A stretch of 64,000 nucleotides of DNA from Zonotrichia leucophrys gambelii (lineage: Eukaryota; Chordata; Aves; Passeriformes; Passerellidae), in NCBI RefSeq assembly GCF_028769735.1, contig NC_088178.1, positions 10,132,857 through 10,196,856 on the forward strand, in the 5' to 3' direction. Each line of letters starts with the position of its first letter. Positions within the stretch are counted from its first letter, which is position 1. The notes beneath the pieces are model-generated. The model was not told the DNA's origin and ran no database searches. It saw nothing but the letters and a program-made list of their open reading frames with translations. The position numbers and the translations under genes are program-made. Below, piece by piece: positions 22,261 to 34,768 of the stretch.

Positions 22261-25200
22261 TGGCTGGAGTGTGCTGATGTGTTTTTTTTCAAGGTCTGAT
22301 AGATGACACTTTATTTCATTACGTGCATAATACTCAATGTAAAAAATGGAGGCAATTGATCTAAAAGTAGGTTTCAGACTAGACTGTGCTTTGCTATTAC
22401 ACTGACACTTGAAAACAGTTGGAGATAGTAAATTTCCATCCTGTTTACTACTGTCTCATTGCTTAATGGAAGACCACATGTTTAATATTTTTGCTGTTCA
22501 TTGAACTATTAGCCAATAATTTGCTTCTGTGTACATTGCGTGACAGAACTCTTCATAATCAGGGACAAACATACTTGCTTGTATTACTGCTGATCTTGCT
22601 TTGTTGTTAATCTTACTTGTTAGTCAAAGGATCAATATAAAATCTTTTCAAGGTAATTGACTTAATTTACTCTGCATGTGTAGTATGGCTATGCTGCTAA
22701 AAGCTTGTTAGCAGCCAGCTTTGACAACTCCTTTTGAGGTTTTCACAGCAATCCTTCAAATGTTAAAGATAATTGTAAATAAATTAGGGGAAGCTTTTCT
22801 TGTTACATAAGATTTATAAGTTTTCTTTTAAGTAATGGAAGAGGTAGATGCACAGTGTGTGATTCCTGACTAAGTGAACAATTTGATCTTCAAATTGACT
22901 TGAGACAAGAATGCTTTTAATTGCAAATGCTCGGCAAGAAGAGCCCAGAAGAGAAAGATTATTTGTTTTTCCTCCAAGATGTATGTGGAGTGTGACAGCT
23001 ATCCAGTACCATTAACACTAGAAAACACTTCAGAAATGGCATGAAATTGAAATATAGTGCTGCCAGTGTATGTCTTTCCCTCTGGATTGTGGTGGGCTTC
23101 CTGGCAGGGTATGGCTGCTGCAGCAGGGGCATTCCTTACAGTGGCACCAGGCAGGCCCAAGCTGCCTGGCACACCTCTCATGGAAAGGTGAACGCTGTGT
23201 GCTGAAAGCCCCTTGGCACATTTGTTTCCCTTCTGCTAAAGAATGCCTGGTGCCCAGCACTCCCAGTGAGACTGGTGTGGGCCTGCCTGGTGCCCACACT
23301 GGCCTTCAGAGGCCCAGGCTGAGGTGACTTCTGTCCTTTCCTGGCTTGCTTCTCAGCTCTGAGCTGGCTGCACTCGCTGGTACAGGCAGGATCTATTGGC
23401 AGCTTTCTCTTTGTGACTTTCTGATTTTAAACAGTTGGATAAGGTGTGCAGCAAGAAGTGTGTTGCAGTAAGTGGTATTGCTGTGTATAAATTACTAAAA
23501 TATCAAGGATGTCTCAACCTGCAGGTTATTTGCTGTGCAGCGAAGTGTGGTCTTTAAATGCTTCCCCTTCTGATGTCAGAGTTGTCTTGGGAACGGCTTT
23601 TAGGACTTGAAATAAAACAAGATACTGATCCTTAACTGTACCTTGTGGAGAACATAATTTATAAGAAATGGATATTTAACACAGAGGAATTTGGGAATAC
23701 TGATAGTCTTGGTGTGTAACTTAGGACTAGCTTCTAAGCCCTCTTGGTATCTGAAAATGTGTTGAAGTATTGCCTTTTTTGTCAATATTTGTTCAGGGTA
23801 AAAATTGTCTGTGTTTTGGCAACTAAATAAATGCTTGAGTATTGTGCATCTCAACTCTTACACATTGCACCTGCTTTGCTAAAGGGCTAACAGGGAAGTC
23901 TGTTATGTACTGTGTAAGTTTTAGAAAACACCCATAGTGTGTATACACATATGCATTTGTATCTATTTATGTATACACAGGTATGAAACATTCTCTTCTT
24001 TGCACCAAGTTTGTGCATCTCCTTTGTGCAGCTGCTGGAACAGCTTCCAGAATGGCCTTTTATTTGAACACTCCTGCAGCCCTGAAACTGCTGTCACTGC
24101 AGAGCTTTCCCCTGCAAGCTCAAAGTAGGAGACTGAGAAGTAAGCTCTCCTAAATAAGGTGTCAGTGGAACTCATGCTAAACCCCAGAATGGTTTGTCCC
24201 CCCTGGGCTCATATGAACTGGAATATCTAGTGCCCATCCCCTAGAAGCAGGTGTTGGCAAAGGCCTTGGCTTGCAAGGTGGGAGTACAGGAGATGACCTT
24301 TTGGATGGGTTCTCCTGCCATTTGAAACTAAGCCTTTTGTTAACATACTGGCCCTGTAGTTTAGCTCTTGCTGAGGCTCTGATACAGAAGGACTCCTGTT
24401 TTCCCTAAAGCAAATGCCATGGGGTTTAAGTGTTACAGATTTGTGTATAAACCACTCCTCCTCCAGCCTAAAGAGCCCCTCTCTGGGCTGTTTGCAGGAA
24501 TCCTGCAGGCTTGGACTGCATTCCAGCAGTGCCATCTACTGTCCTGTTGGAACACCCATTTCCCAGGGGATGGCTGTCAGGCTCAACGCTGGAGTTCATT
24601 CCCTGCAGTTATCTTCACAGCAGAGGAAAAGCAGTTTTATAGCAGTGCAGGATAAGCCCAGCTAAGCCATGTTTTTATCACAGAACCATGGACTCTGTTG
24701 GATTGGAGGGGAACTATTGATTTGCTGTTGGCCCCAGTGTGGGTCTCTGTGATGGCATGTCCCTGCAGCCTTCCCCATGCCTTTGAGCTGCAGTTTGGTA
24801 ATGGGGCCATTTTGCTCTCCCTAATTAAACAAATTCCTTCACTTTATCTGGCTTGTTGTGTAGATGCAGCAACAGCCTCTGCCTCTTCCAGCATTTCCAT
24901 TCTTTGCATTGGTACCACTTTTACAGGTGATTTGTGGATGTTTGCTCCATCTGACCCTACTGGGTTACCACAACACAACTTCATGGATTTTTAAGCCCAC
25001 ACTCTTAGCTCCTTTTACAGCCTCCTCTGATAACTGCAGGCCAATTATCTTCATTAAATTGCTTCAGTGCGTGTCTGCATCTGTCACATTCATTCCTTCC
25101 AGTGTAGAAAACCTTTCAAACAGTTGGGCCAGGCAATAACTCTCTAAAGGAGAAGTTCAGAGGCTGGGGTGTTTTAATAAGACTTGGTTTACAAATAGGG

Positions 25201-26890
25201 TTTCTGAGTAATCTTGGTGGTACAGATTACTGTCTCAATCCTGGCAGTAGCTCTGAAGCCATCCTTCTGAAAATAGATGCATATTAAAGACGTCACCTTT
25301 GCACAATAAATTCTAAAGCTAGCAATTCAGATTCTGTATGTATCTCAAATGTGAAGGTTTTTACTGTCAGCTCAAAGATTGCTTGCAGTATACAGGAAAG
25401 AGTTACATTTTAGAATTCCTTTCCCAAGACTGTTGATTCTTTTTTCTCACTAGCTGGACAGATTTTGCAAAGGTTTCAGTAGTTAAGAAGGATTGACATG
25501 CAATTGCAGATTTTGGTGGTGATGAGGAAGGATATAAAATTCTGACTCATGAATCACCACAGTGATCTTGTTCATAACAGAAGTTCTGAGATTACTCTCT
25601 CTGGCTTAGGAAAAGGTTGTGCTGTGTGGGTGGAAAACTCCTGGACTCCCCAAAACTCCATGACTTGCTCATACAAAGCCTTCTGCCTCTGGGGTGGCAG
25701 CAGTATGTAACCTATCCTCATTAAGTGCCTGTACTAACGAATGAGTGACAGTGCACACATCTGATCCATCTGCCACATTAATGTTTCATTTTTCTTTTGC
25801 CAATCAGCCATAGTTTGGCAGATGCTGTGCAGCAGAAAAAAAGCTGCAAGTGTGGTGTTGCATTTCTCCACAGGGAATTGGTGCTGGAGTAGGAGCATTT
25901 CTGAATCAGTCTCGACAATGCCATTCTCTTGAAGTTAATTTGGCTTAGACATCAAATATTACTCACTGGCCCCTTAAGGAGTATTTGATTTCAGTTTGCT
26001 TCTCCAGTTGCTTTCTCTATCCTAGAGAAAAAATGGATAAAGGAAGAGTTTTATTCAGTATTCTCACTTGTTCCTGCAGACTCAATGTCCATACCTTGCT
26101 GTGAGGCATTTGCTGGGCTGTTATCTAATGGCACTCATTTCCAAAGTATGGCATTTTGATGGGAAACAGTGTGATCCTGTAGATAAGAGTGTCTTGCAGA
26201 TGGAGATTTTTATCTCAGTTCTGCTACTGATTTTATATACATCCTTCCCCAGCATCTCTGGTCTTGGTATTTTCTTCTCTTGTAGGTGTGAAGCTCCTTG
26301 GGACTGCCATCATACTCTGATGGTTCAGTGTGTAGCCTCAGGTTGCGCTATGATACATATAATTTTCTGATTAAAAATTAAGCCCTTGGCCTACAGCAGT
26401 GCTTGTTAAAGTATCATGCACTTTATTGACAGAGATTTTTCTCTTGGTTTGATGATGGAGATAATACCACTGTGTGAGAAGAAACCTAATGGAAGCAGGA
26501 AATCAATCTTTCTAAAAAAAGTTGATTGCCAAAGCTGCCTGCTGGGATAAATTAATATTAATCTTACAGATAGTCTTTCATCTCCTAAAAGAAATTTGGC
26601 TTCCTTCTTGATTATTGTTTTTAGCCTTTTCTCCTAGTTTATTTTTAATTGGCAGTAGTGTCTTGCACTCTAATACAGCAATCTCTAACACTGCCAAGTA
26701 AGAAGTGTATCTCTCTCTGAGAACAGATAGAACGCTGAAAAGCCACTGAGCTGCAGTGATAAATTCTGCTTTTAGAGAAGAAGAAAAGTGCCAAAGTTCA
26801 GGGCCCACTGTTTTAACTACCTTCTCTCGCTGGAAGTGCCCTTGGCCCTTGGAGAATACACGTGGATGGAGGGGGTCTTGTGCTCTCTGA
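22261..26890. other. Intergenic, immediately downstream of SLC25A24
   Basis: No coding exon was recognised. The short open frames on both strands (for example 24227-24535 minus and 26068-26370 plus) have no known motifs. Around 24677-24718 the words CACAGAACCATGG and GGATTGGAGGGGAACTA resemble the reverse-strand CR1 end, but the match fades after about 45 bases. The rest is unique-looking sequence. Confidence 0.6.
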
Positions 26891-26940
26891 AATAACAACA
26901 ACAACAACAACAATAATAATAATAACAACAACAACAATAA
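26891..26940. repeat. (AAC)n/(AAT)n trinucleotide microsatellite
   Basis: Fifty bases consist of AAC and AAT triplets in blocks: AAC-type, then AAT-type, then AAC-type again. On the minus strand the tract reads as leucine codons (TTG/TTA), which creates a spurious poly-leucine frame. It directly adjoins the CpG-rich block. Confidence 0.95.
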
Positions 26941-27041
26941 AGTGTAAGGGTTTTGTGCAGGTCTTTCTATGCAGGAGCCAGTCAGTGCCGGCAGCAGCCG
27001 CTTCTCGGCTCCTTTCCCTTTGTTTTCCCCTTGTTTTTCCG

Positions 27042-27115
27042 TCGGTTTTCCCTTGTATTTCGCTCGATTTCCCCTGTTTTCCCCTCGGTTTTCCCTTGCA
27101 TTTCGCTCGGTTTTT
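27042..27115. repeat. Pyrimidine-rich tandem repeat, 43-bp period
   Basis: TCGGTTTTCCCTTGTATTTC at 27042 and TCGGTTTTCCCTTGCATTTC at 27085 are near-identical copies, extending to CGCTCG, 43 bp apart. Shorter TTTTCCCC words continue on both sides, so the array is probably older and longer than the two clear units. Confidence 0.8.
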
Positions 27116-27149
27116 GCCCCGCCCGGCGCGGCTGGAGGTCCCGCGCGGT

Positions 27150-27163
27150 CCGCCAGGGGGCGC
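27150..27163 (+). promoter_or_regulatory. CTCF-like binding motif
   Basis: CCGCCAGGGGGCGC matches the vertebrate CTCF core consensus (CC-A/G-S-CAGGGGGCGC type) at essentially every informative position. It lies in a CpG-rich setting that is permissive for binding when unmethylated. The core is written on the + strand, so the motif points toward the intergenic side away from SLC25A24. Occupancy cannot be told from sequence. Confidence 0.65.
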
Positions 27164-27260
27164 ACCCGTCGGCGCCGCCCGGCCCGGGGCCCTCACGGCA
27201 GGGGCCGGGCGGGAGGCGGGCGATGGCGGCTCGGGAGCGATCCGCAATCCGCTCGGAGAG

Positions 27261-27384
27261 ATGGAGCCGCCACATGTCCGACACTGTGGGAGAAATGGAG
27301 CTGCCACATGTCCGACCCTGCTGGGGGAAATGGAGCTGCCACATGTCCGACCCTGCTGGGGGAAACGGAGCCGCCACATGTCCG
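27261..27384 (+). repeat. Four 35-bp tandem repeats each with a CACATG box
   Basis: Units start at 27261, 27295, 27330 and 27365 (periods 34, 35, 35). Each contains A-T/C-GGAGC-C/T-GCCACATGTCCGA. The two middle units share CCCTGCTGGGGGAAA. Each unit has one CACATG E-box-type hexamer inside an ACATGT palindrome. The fourth unit is followed by a diverged GCTTGTCCGAG scrap. Confidence 0.92.
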
Positions 27385-30300
27385 AGCTGCCTGCTTGTCC
27401 GAGCCGGCTCTGGGCGTGCCGAGAGCCTCCCACCGCCGAGGTGGGATCGAAGGGAGCAGTGAAACCCGAGGCTGAAGGTCAACAATTTTTTTTCCCGACA
27501 GGGCAGAAATCTCCCCAAGGGATTCCTACTGCTTGAGACACTAATTAAAAATGGGATAGTTCAAATCTATGGGAACATGTATCAGAGACAGCCTTTTGCT
27601 GCTGTAGGTCACATCCGCACAAAGGTTTTTGGTTTTGATCCCCTTTTAGCAGTCAGCAGCACAGCCTTTTTCATCCCCAGATTCTCGATCCCATTAACAT
27701 TTTCTGCTGGAGTTTGAGGACCTGGGATGCTTCAGCTAAAGAGTCTCGAGCCTAAATGAAGTATGTAGGCAAATGCAAAGGCTTAAATAAGTATTCTGGG
27801 ATGAAATCTGATGCTCTGTCTGACCACACTAATTTCTCATGAGAAACTTTGAACAAATAATTAGATATTTCATTCTCGCTAGTTGCATTAATCCTCTTGA
27901 GTCATTCTTTATGTTAATCTCCTTTCATTTCCCATTGAGCTATAAGAAACAAGTCAACATCTAAGATCCCCAACGTTCTGAAAATTTCCCAGGTGCCAGA
28001 AGTTGACTTTTAGGTGATTTATTCCATGTAAAGGTACAAGGGCTGGAGTTTGCCGTGACAGCTGGTTGGTACACAGCCAATGCTCAAAGCATCTATCTCT
28101 GTCCCCAGAAGTTGTTATTCAGTGGAACTACTTGAAACTTGTAATTGCAGGCTCTTGGTTTAACTTCCAAGTATACCTTATTCATAGTTGAAGTATAAAC
28201 ACAGGAATGCATGTGTTGAGAATGGGCCTTACTTTAAAAATGACCCAAATTCAACAAAAGCCTTTCTGTGGTTCTCTCTGTAAGGTGCTTTGTAGAAGGG
28301 GAAGCTGCCTCTCCTGACCTCCCTAAGTAAGCTTCACTTTTGAAGTTCTTAATGACTAGATGAAAATCATTCAAGTGCCTCCCTGGGGAGAGGATGTCAT
28401 GGAAAGAGCATTCCTGCATGCACTGGGCTCTCCACAGGAGCGCTGTCCAGAGCCTCAGCAGGACATCAGGGCTGGAACAGGTCAGGAGCCTGGGCTGCTT
28501 CCTCACAGCTAACGTTGTGTTCCACAGGTCCAAGTTCAAGGACCTTCTTAGAGGCTTCAGTAGCCAGCATGGGAATAAAGGTCATTAACTTGTATTCTTG
28601 AAGCACTTTGTCCCCCACTGCAGGCTGCCCTCTCTCCCATTTTTTTGAGGCATTTGTGAAGTGGCATATATGGGATTAAAGTGGTCTGTGTGTATTTGGG
28701 ATCTTATCAGAAGGGATCAGTGCTTAATGTACATAGACAGTGATCAATTCAGTACAAAATCACAAAAACAGTTTGTAAGGGGACTTTGCTTTTGTCAGTT
28801 ATATCTTTAAAGCTATTGATCTGCCAGAGAGCATTTTGGAGGCTTTTTCCATTTTTAGGGATTGCATCTTTTGATGCGTCACCAGATGATTATAGAATTA
28901 AGACACAAATGTAGTTCACCTTTAAGTGTTGAAATCAATAATAAATATTTCATTAAGTTGCCTTAAACTGTCAGGGTGAGGAAATATACAGTGTTCATGA
29001 TTAAAATTATGGATCATGTTATTGAACCTCAGTTTACAGTTTTTTTATCAGTAGCTAAATATAAAGTGTAAGGTCTTAAAGTCCTATTAGAAAAACTAGA
29101 AGCATGAAATGGAGACATTAAGAAGAGATGTAAAAATTTGGAGCATTTTGACTAACATCTTATGCTTAATTTCTATTTGGTTCTATAGGCAATCTCCTTT
29201 CAGAAGTGCTCATTTTAAGAGACAGAAAACTAACATCTGCCAGCAGATATCAAAACTGAGAGCATAAAACAGCCTTTCTCTTGTATCTGTGTACATAGAG
29301 ACTTTTCAATGTCTTTATTTAAACAGCTTATCTCCTGATGATTTCTCACAGCTCATTTCCTAAGAACATGTCAGATGTTTTCCCTTTCTAGTGAAACAGG
29401 CAATTTTTATTCACCTTTTGTTTAAAATCTTACTGGGCACCTTGGGGAAAGATGTTACACTGAAGCAGAATGTGTTCAGCAGCTGGTTTGTCCTTCAGCA
29501 GGCACTGGCCTCATGAATCAATGTAACCTAAACCAAGTAAAAGCGCTTTTCCCTGGTGCCTGCAGTGTGCTCTCTCTGGGGGCGAGTCCAAGGGCTGAAA
29601 TGTCCTTTCTTTACTGACTGCCTCTGGTCAGAGTGAGCCACTTGGGGAGAGTCTGGATGGCATTTGCATGCAGGTTGTTTTCATGTATGAAAAATGCATG
29701 AATATTCCCTCAGGTGTTAATTAATGCAATTTTTAGATATTGAGAACTTCAAGCAAAAAAAATCAGTGTTTTCAGACTGTATTCAAATGTGCTCCCTACA
29801 CCTAATTATTTGGACACACTCCTTAGGAATGTCTGGCAGACAAACTTTTCCTTCCTTTTGTATTCCTGTATCTTTGTAAGAAGGAGAATGTTGGGGGTTT
29901 TGTCAGTTTTCCTTAGCTGGTTGTAAGGGAGGAGAATTTATTGTCCACAATTTCTGTTCACAATTATTGAGTTTGTGGGTTTTAATTTGTTGGGTTTTAT
30001 TATCTGTAGTGGGGAGGTAAAGAGGAGGATCTCGAACAACCTCCTTTGATCAGATTTTAAATGCTGTATTTAATAGTTAATTCAATCAGTAAACAGCAGG
30101 AGATTATTACATTTCCTGGGAAGTTTTTCAAATTATAAAAATAGAATTGTTTCCCTCAGGACAGTGTTAATGAGCCTACAGTTTGGGTGGGATGAAGACA
30201 CATGCAGCAGCTTTGTACGTTCATGCTCTATGTAGTATATGTGACCCTCTGGAATGAGGATTCCTTGTCATTGACAAGAAATTTAATGCATGTGGAGGAA

Positions 30301-33300
30301 AAAGATTAATTGCTCTGGTTTTGGTTTTCAGCCTGACCTCCACAAAAGGAAAGTCCCTGTAACATCTCAAACTGTGTCATGAAAACAACTCTGCTCCTTT
30401 GTTAGTGGTGGTAGCTCATGGTGCTGCACTGAAATCAGCTCTGAAAGCTGTTTCTCTTGTAGTCTCCATGTTGGCTTTTGGAGCTTCTGGGAGCTAAGAC
30501 AATGAAAATTAACAGCTTGATCCCATTAGCAGTGTCCATTATTTTATTTTTTCTGCGCAGAGCTGTCCCTTTAGACATAGATGCTACAGGAGAAGTATCA
30601 AATGGATTCTGAACACACCAGTTTTCACTGGAGGGGGTGTCTAGCTTGAAAGCAGTGCTATTAGTACCAGTTTGGGTGAGAAAGAACTTTGTTTTTACAT
30701 TATCTGTATTTTCAGTCAGACAACAGGACAGTTTGACTTGCAGTTCCTATCATAGTATGAAAGGAGAACACAAAACTGTGTGCACACTTGACTCTTGCTT
30801 AGGAAATTCCAACCAGCTCAACAATGTCATAACTGTGTTACAATTGCAGAAAAGCAGGTCTGAATATCTTACTCATACTTGGGGATGTACCCTAATTGTA
30901 TCGATGTTTAGTGATGGTTATGTGGAGCACAAAACCTATGGGCCTCCTCCCAGCATACTGACAGTGCATGTGGCATTTCCAGATAATTCTGTGCACTGTG
31001 GCCTTGCAGGAGCAAAACTTCTGCACAGGAGCTCCATGAACTAAACTAGAATTAGTATTTCTGAGATAAATCTGGTATTATTGCAGTAGAAAGTTGTGAA
31101 TAATACAAAGCAGCACAATGTTTTAGTTGGCAATTTCACTTTGCTTCTATCTGAGAAATTAACATGTGAAAAGACACCTGTAATCCAGGCTCAGTAGCTT
31201 AATTTCATATGAACTATTTTTGAAACTGAATGGCAAGTCATAGATAGTGGTGATCGATACAGTACTTTTGATGAAAAAAATTCCCTGGGATGACATCACT
31301 TCTTGCATTATTATAGCAGCTCTTAAGCTAGCCCAGAGCTGAAGAGAAAAATGTAAAGAAAAGAAATTATCTCTCCAACTTCTTTTTTTAACCTCTGTTT
31401 CAGACTGAGTTTATTTCAGTCTCTGTGTTCAGATGACCCACCTGAAATTTGTTTTGTTGAGGTAGGCTGAGAAAAAAGGCTCTGAAATTAATTGCAAGTT
31501 CCAGTTCAAGGTTATCTAGTTATTTACATACGGTAACATTTTTTTCTTTAATATCAAGATTGAAGAAATTTATTTACTCTGAGTTCACAAAGCAGCTGCC
31601 TTCAGCTTAAATCAAATATATTTGAAGTCTGTCAGTGGAAGCCTCCCTGATGCCTCTGTCTGTTTGTGGAATTCAGGCTTTTTTGAAAGCAATAGTTTCT
31701 AACCTACAGAAAATATTTTAGAATGTGGCCAGTGGGCCTCCTCCTTGTGTGTCATTTTTCCAGCCAGCTTTGCAGGAGAGCAGCATCACAAAGGTTTTGC
31801 ACATTAATTGGTTTCATGTCAAAATCTGTGCTAGCACTGGGAATTAGGAGTAAAAGGATGTATCCAAGTGTAGCTGCTCCTCCCTTTGAGCCATGTGAGT
31901 TGTGTCACTCAGGTGGGCACTGTTACACTCATTGTGCTGCTGGACAGCAGCATGGTGAAAATCAAAATGATGAAATACATCCAATTACAATTAAATGAGG
32001 CAGAGATTGAAAACTTTCAGTATTTGTTTGGTGTGGAATATTGATCTGACAGCAGTTGCCTGGGGAGGGATTTACAAGAAATACATATAAACAGTATTGT
32101 TGTCTTTATTCTTGAAAGTTACTGTAACTATGAAGATGGAGTGAGTTCAAGATGTGCTTGCTTTGGTTGTACTTGCCACATTCCTCCCCCAGGTGCAGAA
32201 AGGTAGGTATATTTAAATAGTTACCTCTCTGTGCCTTGACACTGTAGATAATATTCATAGATAAAGACACTATATATCTGATGGAAATTTTAATCAGTGA
32301 GAGCTGAAATGCTACTAAATAATGGCACCATGAAATAACAATATTTTTAACTCTTACACTGCTTCCCATCCGTGCTCAGCTATTACATTTTTCCAAAGGT
32401 ATTAATTTCCATTAAAGGACAAAATGGAATCGTTGTGTAGCAGGCAGACATTTTGGTGAGTGGAGAAGTTTGTTAACTCTCCCAAAGTCACAAGAGAAGT
32501 TGGTGACCACCAGGAACAGAAGGCACGCATGCTGACAGCCGTCTCTGTGAGCCACAAGACTGTCCTTCCTCCTGCACACCGAGAAGCACTGGCACGAAGG
32601 GGAAGCAATTTCTGTGCCTTTGGAGAGGCCTTTCCGGTGATTCTGGCAGCGTCAGCAGAAGGACACACGGTTTGGATGGCAAGGACTCTCTGTGTGCCTC
32701 AGAGTGTTCTGTAGTGTTGGCTGCTTTCATACTGGTCTCATTTTATGAGGGTTGGCCAAACATTCCCCATGCAGGTAGAAGACCAAAGATGAATCTACCA
32801 TTTTTGTTGAAGATGTCAGTGAGCCATAAAAAAAGTCCTATAATGCTTGTAAAGCCCTTTGGTCTGTGCTGCAGCAGGCACATGTGCCAAGGAAGAAGCT
32901 TGTAAAACTGGTAAGAAGAATTGTTCTTTAGTGCCAGCTTTTAGATCTATCTCTGGCATAAGTAATGGAATATATGTATAAATTATATTCAGCTGCCTAT
33001 TTTATTAGCAGTTCTCATATAGTCTCATATTTTCAATGATTACCACCACTCCCCAGTTTTCAGTAGTCAAATGTCAGGACATTTTGTGTCCCTCCACTCT
33101 TTTTGCAGGCTGTAATTCCAGCAGGAGCCGACAGTGTGAGTACTAACACTGTGTAAAGCAAGACCAGGGAGATAGCAACCCTCAAGAGAGTAGTCAGACA
33201 GTCAGCTGCTCGCTGGCCTGGTCACACTCCGTGGATGCAGCTGAGCTGTTTGTGATGGGCAGGGAGCAGACAGGGAGCACAGCCCTTCCTGCCCACACCA

Positions 33301-34691
33301 TGGGATGGCTGCTGCCTTGGGGGTGGTTATTTGTGGAGAAAGATCTTTTCCTTCCTTTGATATTTTTACCCAGAAGAGTGGGTTAGTAGTGTAGAAGCAT
33401 CAGGATGGCTTTCACATAGCTTGCCCCTGCCCATGTGCTAGGTTTTATCAGTATTAAAAATTTTCTAGTCCATATTTCTGTAATTACTGGAAAGACAATA
33501 GTAAAATAGTTTTCTTCAGAAGCCTTTGTTTATCCTCATAAATTGTTTGGGAAATGAAGGAGGTTATTTCTTGTAGTACATTATATAAACAGTGTGATTC
33601 TGCACTTACTTTATACTGTCATCTTGGAATGGGTTGAGGATAATAAAAATAAGTGGTGTTTAGTCATCTGACATCTGGCAATTAATATGAATACACTTTT
33701 CCATAGGCAACAGAAAGCAAAAGGATTATAAATGTAAAGTAATTATGTAATGTTAATGTTGCAGTACTGGCCAAAGACCTTAGATTGGCAGTCCCATACC
33801 TTTGGGTGTCATGCAAACAGTAAGTAAATATTTCTGCCTTAAAAAGCTTACAAATGCTGAGAGCCTTTTTTCAGGCAGGACTTGCTGTGAGTGCCGAGGG
33901 GGTTCTTGTTCAGTCATGACTAGAGCAGTCATCTTGAAATTGTGAAGGAAGCACAAGGTAGAAAAAGTACAAATGAAAGTTGTAGAAACTGAAAGAGAAA
34001 ATGCATTTGTGGAATGAAAGAGTATTGATCACAACTTGTTTCAGTGGAAATTTATCTTATGTAGCAGCTGGTAAGATCCAGAGACATTTGGATTCCCAAA
34101 TGTATGTCATGCTCTGGTTGGCACTGCAGCTTCAGATGTAGGGGTCCACCCCATTCTCCTTGACACAGGCTGAGCACTGAGGTGCATAACTCCCTCCTGA
34201 GCTGCCCTGTGGCTTTATTGCAATGAGAAAGAAGAGACTCTCCTAAGTACTCAGGCCCAGATTTTTGTGTGTTAGATTCATGAGTCTTAATTCTGCAGCC
34301 TTTTAATAGTGAGTTCTCAATATCTTACTACATTTAAAGAAAAAAAAGTAGTCAGTGCTTTACTGCATCCAGTTGGATTGATATTTATATATGCTCCCTT
34401 CTGGCAGCTTTCCTTCTGTTAATGTTGCTCTGATTAGCTGTAAAAGACTGAGGAGATATTCTTGAAATAGGTTGTTCCTAAGGGCCACTCTGATGTTTAT
34501 CCTCTTATAGTATGGCACAGCTGGGAATGGCAATTTGCTCTTGTAACAGGTTGACCAAGGATCAGCTGCAGTATTAAAAGATTAGTACCCAATAATTTCC
34601 AGCGAGCTGTTCTGTAATAAACTCAGCATGTTGATGTGGATTTTCAGTGTTTGAATGTTGTCTCCTGTATGTAACATTTCATTTCAAGTCA

Positions 34692-34768
34692 GCAAAAAAT
34701 CCCAAAACCCAAAAAAATCCCTGCCAAACAAAACTCCCCAAAAAACACCACCACCTCCCCACCCCCTG
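34692..34768. repeat. A/C-rich low-complexity tract
   Basis: About 77 bases consist almost only of A and C, in runs such as CAAAAAATCCCAAAACCC and CACCACCACCTCCCC-like words. It is strand-asymmetric and may be the remnant of a degraded poly-A or microsatellite. Confidence 0.8.

Larger units (their letters stand above)
26980..27470. promoter_or_regulatory. Isolated CpG-rich block (candidate insulator or orphan promoter)
   Basis: This is the only long stretch in the window with dense CpG. It includes the runs at 27116-27190 and 27205-27262, and then CpG-bearing tandem repeats. Flanking DNA is AT-rich. It contains a CTCF-like motif at 27150-27163, a pyrimidine-rich repeat at 27042-27115 and four 35-bp repeats at 27261-27384. 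It lies about 4.8 kb past the SLC25A24 3' end, far from any recognised exon. Open frames run through it in several frames on both strands because stop codons are rare here; none looks like a protein family. It could be an insulator, the promoter of a non-coding RNA, or a GC-rich minisatellite without function. Confidence 0.6.

Noticed and set aside
24660..24760. CR1-like start on the reverse strand
   Set aside because: About 45 bases resemble the CR1 end, but the following sequence departs from it, so the match may be chance or too decayed to call.
26578..27536. Long open frames on both strands through the microsatellite and CpG block
   Set aside because: They consist of translated simple repeats (poly-leucine, poly-threonine/isoleucine, repeated Lys/Gly words) and overlap in most frames. 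This is composition, not coding.
30637..31044. 135-codon open frame in intergenic DNA
   Set aside because: No recognisable family, no CpG or promoter context, AT-rich codon use and no splice partners.
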